Positions 58,557 through 64,000 of a stretch of 64,000 nucleotides of DNA are shown piece by piece. The notes beneath the pieces are model-generated. The model ran no database searches. It had not been told where the DNA came from and worked only from the letters and a program-made list of their open reading frames with translations. Both the position numbers and the translations under genes were made by a program. Source of the DNA: Nephrocerus scutellatus (taxonomy: Eukaryota > Arthropoda > Insecta > Diptera > Pipunculidae); assembly GCA_947095585.1 (NCBI GenBank), contig OX352761.1, positions 137,236,277 to 137,300,276 of the forward strand. The letters are read 5' to 3'. How positions within the stretch are numbered: position 1 is the first letter of the stretch; every line of letters begins with the position of its first letter.

Positions 58557-61160
58557 TTATAAATAAAGCCTAATTTTAATAGATTTTTTTTTTAAGAATT
58601 ATTGCTTCTCGTTTCAAAACAAACCAATAGTTTGTTGTATCAATTTTCTGCACTGAGTAACGTGTAAAAGTAATAAAAAACAAATTATTCCACGCTGCAT
58701 TTATTCTGATCTATACTCTCCTCTCTCTCTCATTATCACGACACGCTTATGCAAATATAAATACCAACCATGTGCTTTGACTTTCGAACAAAATCTCTCT
58801 GGGAAATTTCTCTGAACATCACACAAATGCATTTCTGTTGCATGCAGCCATGTGCGCCGGGCCGTGATGTCCTTGCTTGCTCAACACAACAATAATGGTT
58901 GCCATGGAGGATAGAAATTGCACCTCTTACACTGGGGTAAAGGCGAAATGTTTTTATTAACTTTTCGGTGTATGAATTGGAATACTTATACGTGCATTCT
59001 CCCTGTCTCTCTTTCAATTTTGATCTGTTCTTTGCTAACATTTACGAGACCAGTTTTGGTGAGAGACTATGAGGATGGGGCTTCTCGGAAATTCACTTCA
59101 CCATGTAGGCTGTTTCTTGTGGGCTTTTTCGTATGCGTGCCGCTTGCAGTAGGATAACGTAGGGACACCGTGCATGAACTCTCGCTCTGTTCCACCTTAA
59201 TGCGTGTAATACCGTAACGCGATTCTCTTTTTTTCTCTCGGCAGTTTTGCATTACTCGTCCTATGCGCTATGTCTCGTGTCATCTGCAACAGTTTTCTCT
59301 TTCCCACCATGCAACGACTTGCAATGTTAACATCCTGTTGCAAGCTGACAAACGTCGAAATCGAGTCGTCCCTTAACTGCCAGTCAGTCAACCATCCCGC
59401 TCTGACTGTTGCCTGCCGTTTGGTTAACAGTGGAGCACCGTTCGGCAATAGTCCTGCCTGACGACAGCGGGAAAGTTGAGAACTTTGGCAATATTCTTCG
59501 TGCTCCATAGTCGTCCTTCGTAATGTTTGTTGCAATGCACTGCTACGGACTGCTACAACAGACTGCTGGCTCTCTGTTCACTGCATGTGCATGAATGTGT
59601 AAATGCAAGTCTCTGCTTTATTCTGTGCTCCATGTTTATAGAGTCTCCTACGTCTGGCGTCCTGGATGTACGTGTACTTCATCGTTGTACTACAAATGCA
59701 AAAAAAACTGAAGAGTTGCAAGCACAAAAGGAAACTATAGGCAATGGCGAGGACGGCGACGTGGACGCAGAGGATGACGATGACGATGATGAAGATGATG
59801 ATGATGATGTTGGCAAAAACAACCCAAATAAATGCCAGAAGCAAAAAAAACCCACACATCTAGACGATATAGAATCCAGTTCGACGAGCCGCCGCTGAGT
59901 CCTCCGGAATCAGATTCAGTTCGGTTTAGTTGAACGCGAATGCTCCTACAGTAAGGACGCAAGAATACCTTCTCTTCTCCAGTCGTATACTGCGTGTGTG
60001 CTGCTTTCAGTGTGTGTTGAGTGTTCTATGTATGTTAAGTGTATTACACCTATTACATTTACAAAAGAAAATGCAGTAACTGCACACTGCACAAAGCTTG
60101 CATTTTATTGCGTGGTTGTAATTCGAACAGAAAAAATAACGAGGACATTATTGACTTTAATACATTTACATAATATTACAAGCGGTCGCTTTGGTTTTGT
60201 GTCATCGTGTAATTATTGTGCGACTCCTGCTGCTCCAGTGAGTCGGTCATACAGCCAACAACGATGCAGGACAACAGCAACAAATTGTAAGGTGAGGACG
60301 ACTTTTCTTGTTTGTTTATGTTGACGTGTTAGCGGAATTCTATTGTTTTTGTTGCCTGTTGTTGCATTACGTATATTATTGCTGTATCCTGGAGATTGTC
60401 GTCGTCAATTACATTTGTGACAAAATCGCTCTGGGGCCTCAGCCGGTTGCATTTTGATTCCCTTGCGAGCGAAAGGATTTTCTTGCAGTGATTACATAAA
60501 TAGGATGTGTGCATGCGTCACAGCAATGTAATTAAGTAAATGGAATGTTCTGTGTAGTGTTGTGCTGTGTGTTGTCTGGCGACGCGCGGTTAACTTCATT
60601 TCGCGGTGATTTTCGAGGTTAACTTAGAATGTTTTTCTTTTTGTTTTGTATAAGACTGTGACTGTAACCACTTGTGTCATGCCACAAAATATTGTTTAAG
60701 TTTTTCTTTATCTAGAAATCTAAAGCTTAATTAGATGACAATTTTTTACAGAATCGATGATTTCAATGGAAAACGTCACTTAAGATGCCTGCAGTTGACG
60801 TTAATTGTATCTGCATCCTACTGATGACAAATCAGAAAAGACATTTCCTAATAGAAATCCAAAGTCGTTTTTAAATAAAAAACAAAAAACAACAAAATTT
60901 TGAAATCTAAAAAGACCCAAATCTTACAAAAAGCAGGACACTAATATGCGACTGTGAATTTTTTTGTAAGCGTAAAGTGATAAAATAAACAAAATAACTA
61001 TCGGTGCAATATTAATCTTAAGTAATTGGAATCAATAACATAACGTAAACAAAAAATAATAATTATATCATAATCAAAATTTTACCTTAATACCAATTGT
61101 GTGCAAAGTGCAAACCTAAAAAAATAAACACATTTTCACTCTGGAGGGATACACACAAAG
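58557..61160. other. No coding gene seen; possible transcribed leader
   Basis: The open frame at 59527-59898 is driven by an acidic GAT/GAC triplet run (59750-59812) and is probably chance. The stretch 60540-61160 has no long frame and ends in a strong splice-donor-like site, so it could be an untranslated first exon of a gene outside the window. Confidence 0.35.
59750..59812. repeat. (GAT/GAC)n triplet run
   Basis: Imperfect gac/gat triplets, coding for an Asp/Glu run in one frame and a His run on the other strand. Confidence 0.8.
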
Positions 61161-61168
61161 GTAAGTCT
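61158..61168 (+). promoter_or_regulatory. Candidate 5' splice site
   Basis: AAG followed by GTAAGTCT matches the animal splice-donor consensus and is followed by an AT-rich, intron-like stretch. A single site without a known transcript. Confidence 0.3.
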
Positions 61169-61169
61169 A

Positions 61170-64000
61170 TCTTTTCTTTATTTACATATTTCGAATTTTT
61201 TTTTTCTATAAAATTAAACAACAATTTAGTATTACAATTACTTTGAGTTTACATAAATTAATTAAGAATTATATTTTATTTAATTCCATTATTTTTATTT
61301 TTATTATATTACATATTATTTAATTCTAATAAAATAACAAAATTTTTAAAAGAAAAGAAAAAAATTTAAATTTAAATATTAATATAAAAAAACGTTATTT
61401 TTTATTATATTAAATAAAAAAATTATTATTTATATAAAATAAAATACAATCCAATTTAATTACAAAATTAAAAAAACCAAATAAAATACATAATTAATAA
61501 AACAATATCTATAAATCACATATTAATAACGAATTCAATGAATTAAATCGAAGTTGTTAAAACTTAAAGTAAATAATATTTTAAATTAAAAAGAAAAATA
61601 TTTTGGCCCAACGCGACTTTCTTTTACGGACGGGACCGTAATCTTCCGTTAATGTATATCAATATTTTTTTTTTTTTTTTTTTTTTAATTTTTTTTTTTT
61701 TTTATTTTAATTTCTTTTACACTTAACTGATTTCTCCTAAGTTCTATACTTTTTGAGTTGTTTTATTTGTTATAAAGCTTATATATGAATTTTCATCCCG
61801 ATAAGTTCAGCCGTCTGGGCTGTAGAGTGGACACAGACAGACATACAGACCGACAGACAGACAAACAGAGAAACAGAGAATCAGAAAAAATCCCCAGTTC
61901 GAAATTTCATTGTCAGATAGTTGGCCTTACAATATTTTGTCAGTATACCTGTGCCTGTTAACTAAAAATACTTAAAAAATTGTTAGAAGAAAAAACTGGA
62001 AATTTTCATGTCAATCAATTGATTGAAATCATTTTAAAAAAAAGTTAATTAATTTTTTTATAAAAAAAATATTCTACTTCTTTGTTCCAACAAGAATTGT
62101 AAAACCAGAAAAAATTCTCGGCAGCTAATTGAAGTTTTACTCTTTGCAACCTGATGAATGTTTCGATCAGTTTTAATCCTTAATCCTTTTTGTGTTAAAA
62201 TTTTTAGCGATTTTATTGTAATATACTCGTGATTGTCTGCGCTGCCCTTATGTAACAAAAGAAACTAAAATGTAAAGGTTTATCGAAATTATTAGGCTTA
62301 GCCTACTCAGAGACATTATCACATTTGTTCCAAATAACACAAAAGTTTGGGGGCAGACTATTATTTCATAATCGGTGTATCCAACACTTCAGACCGTGTC
62401 TGTACTATGAGTGATAAGCCGAAAAATCCTTTAAAACGATTAAATTTTTTAATCCTTGTGTCATTTCATTATACATTTCCTGGCCCTTAAATTGATTTTC
62501 TCTTCTTTGATCGACACTCGTTGGTCGTGGATGCAGATCCGGATTCGGCTTGTCGACTTTAGTGCGTCTGGGAAGAATTATTATCCTCATTATCATCATC
62601 ATCTGACATAGAAACATAATTATTATGCCTCGTGGTCGTGCGAAGTCAACTAGCGCCCTTTTATGTAATGCTATTCGCACTCCCCTGTAGTAGCGCCAAA
62701 CCACATCGTTGGTATAGCATTCGTGTTGCTTGCGATGCTCCCTCGGTCATAGTCATTCCCAAGCCGTCGTAGTCACCGAATGCGAGTTATATGAGCGGCA
62801 TGTGAGTAATTACAGTAGGTTAAAGTGCATCGGGCACCGCTGCGCTGGCACACATGCAATCGTCTGACTGTCTGACTTGGTTTTGCCATCACCATTACCA
62901 CCATCACCATCATCATCAGAAAGCCAAGTCAAGACCACTCTACCGCGTGCCATATGAAGTCATTTTATTTTTCTTTTTGGCATTCATTTGGAACTAGGTT
63001 CTTAGCATGTAGCCTGCCTGCCTGCCCCCAAACACACTGTCTGGTTGGTTCAACTGAACTATGGTATAAGATTCCCTTACTCGCTTTGCCGCCTTGCCGA
63101 CATCCTTGTCGGTCCTTCCGTCCTCCTCGTTGTAAAATCCAAATATACAACAAAAACCACTATCCGCACAGAGTAATGTACTGTCAGACCAGACCAAAGC
63201 CAAGTAAGTATCCTCTCAGATATAGCCCTTCCTGTATGTAGGTATGTCGCAGTCCTTCACCTCGTCGTAGCGTCATCATCAGCATGATAGTAGTTGTTGT
63301 TGGCGACCTAACACCACGACTATCAATAAAACGTACCAGGGCTTGATGTGCCGCATGTGATGAGCGATGAGGAAACGGGGGACTTCCACCTCTTTTATAA
63401 TCAAAAAAAGCCCAACACCCGCAGAACCTACGTTCACTCGACTCTCTTTGATGCACTCTCTTAAGCATGGCTGTGCCCTAAATCTCGTCAAAACATAAAA
63501 GCCTACATGAACAACTGGTAAGGGTGGCGGGAAAAAGTTCATTCTTTCCTTCTACAAAAGGGTTGTTTCTCCCTTAGTAGATGCACTTTCAACCTCGCCC
63601 TCCCACGCATCAACGAATGCTTTTACACGAGAGAGAAGCTAGTTACACAGTCCTTCACTACTGTATATGAAAGAACCAATACTGGCGTAAAATGCATAAA
63701 TATTGGGCCAAGTTGAAGAGCCAGAAGTAAGTCAAATACGCCGCCAACCCAACTAAAAGTACATGGAAGGCAAACTAATGTGCGAGTAGTGCGAGACCCT
63801 TCAGAGCGGCGCCCATACCACTGCTGTGCCACAGGGAGAAGTCCTATTTCGGTCATCGGTAAAGTTAGTCCTCATGCCAGAATACTTTGCCTGTGCATTG
63901 CGATTTCTGGTAATAAAAGACAGCGCGCTGGGCTGGTAGCTGGTAGTTTGCTGGTTGCATTTACGCACACATTTTTTGTGAGTTGGCCTAACTTAAATAA
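61170..64000. other. No gene seen; AT-rich block and simple repeats
   Basis: 61180-61600 is almost pure A/T. A poly-T tract lies at about 61664-61705, a cagacaga run at about 61838-61882, and a (cat/cac)n run near 62888-62920. Remaining frames are short and overlap on both strands. Confidence 0.5.

Noticed and set aside
59527..59898. Acidic 123-codon frame
   Set aside because: The acidic tract is a simple triplet repeat and the flanks have no recognisable protein signal.
59911..59950. Core promoter with TCAGTT initiator
   Set aside because: The initiator-like motif lacks a matching downstream element or TATA box at the right distance, and such hexamers are frequent by chance.

Overview
This window looks like transposon-rich, non-coding DNA from an insect, most likely a fly (Diptera). 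The evidence is the mix of elements: a gypsy-type errantivirus with an env gene, R1-, Jockey- and RTE-clade LINE remnants, a BEL/Pao remnant, tRNA-derived SINEs and Helitron-like repeats. There is also a decayed copy of a papilin-like extracellular-matrix gene, a family known from flies. The species cannot be named from sequence reading alone. Base composition is AT-rich, and almost every open frame over 60 codons is either transposon-derived or chance.

Layout. 1-1110: R1-clade LINE remnant. 1.3-6.3 kb: tRNA-derived SINEs and an LTR-like element with an RTE endonuclease fragment inside it. 6.3-16.5 kb: three copies of an unnamed dispersed repeat, a Helitron-like cluster at 9.6-10.8 kb and a decayed RTE LINE at 14.2-16.3 kb. 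18.5-26.2 kb: a small TIR element (MITE-like), the 5' and 3' halves of a second LINE family in opposite orientations, a SINE head, an inverted LINE fragment and a decayed tandem-repeat array. 27.9-29.1 kb: an apparently exact 595-bp tandem duplication. 31-39.7 kb: more SINE, RTE and Jockey pieces.

40,188-46,992 (minus strand): a structurally complete errantivirus. It has two 349-bp LTRs with no difference seen by eye, a 4-bp target duplication, a tRNA-Ser-type primer-binding site, a polypurine tract, and gag, pro-pol and env frames without internal stops. It is by far the youngest and best-preserved feature. Its genes work as one unit: Gag makes the particle; protease, reverse transcriptase, RNase H and integrase copy and insert the genome; Env is a furin-cleaved membrane glycoprotein.

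53.2-55.9 kb: a BEL/Pao fragment, then a papilin-like pseudogene on the minus strand. The pseudogene runs from an ADAMTS-type cysteine-rich region through thrombospondin type-1 repeats to a Ser/Thr/Glu-rich linker. It is broken by several in-frame stops, a 118-bp tandem duplication and a MITE, and flanked by a SINE. 55.9-64 kb has no recognisable coding sequence; it holds simple repeats, a strong-looking splice donor at 61,160/61,161 and a very AT-rich block just after it.

No complete host protein gene, tRNA, rRNA or CRISPR array was found.
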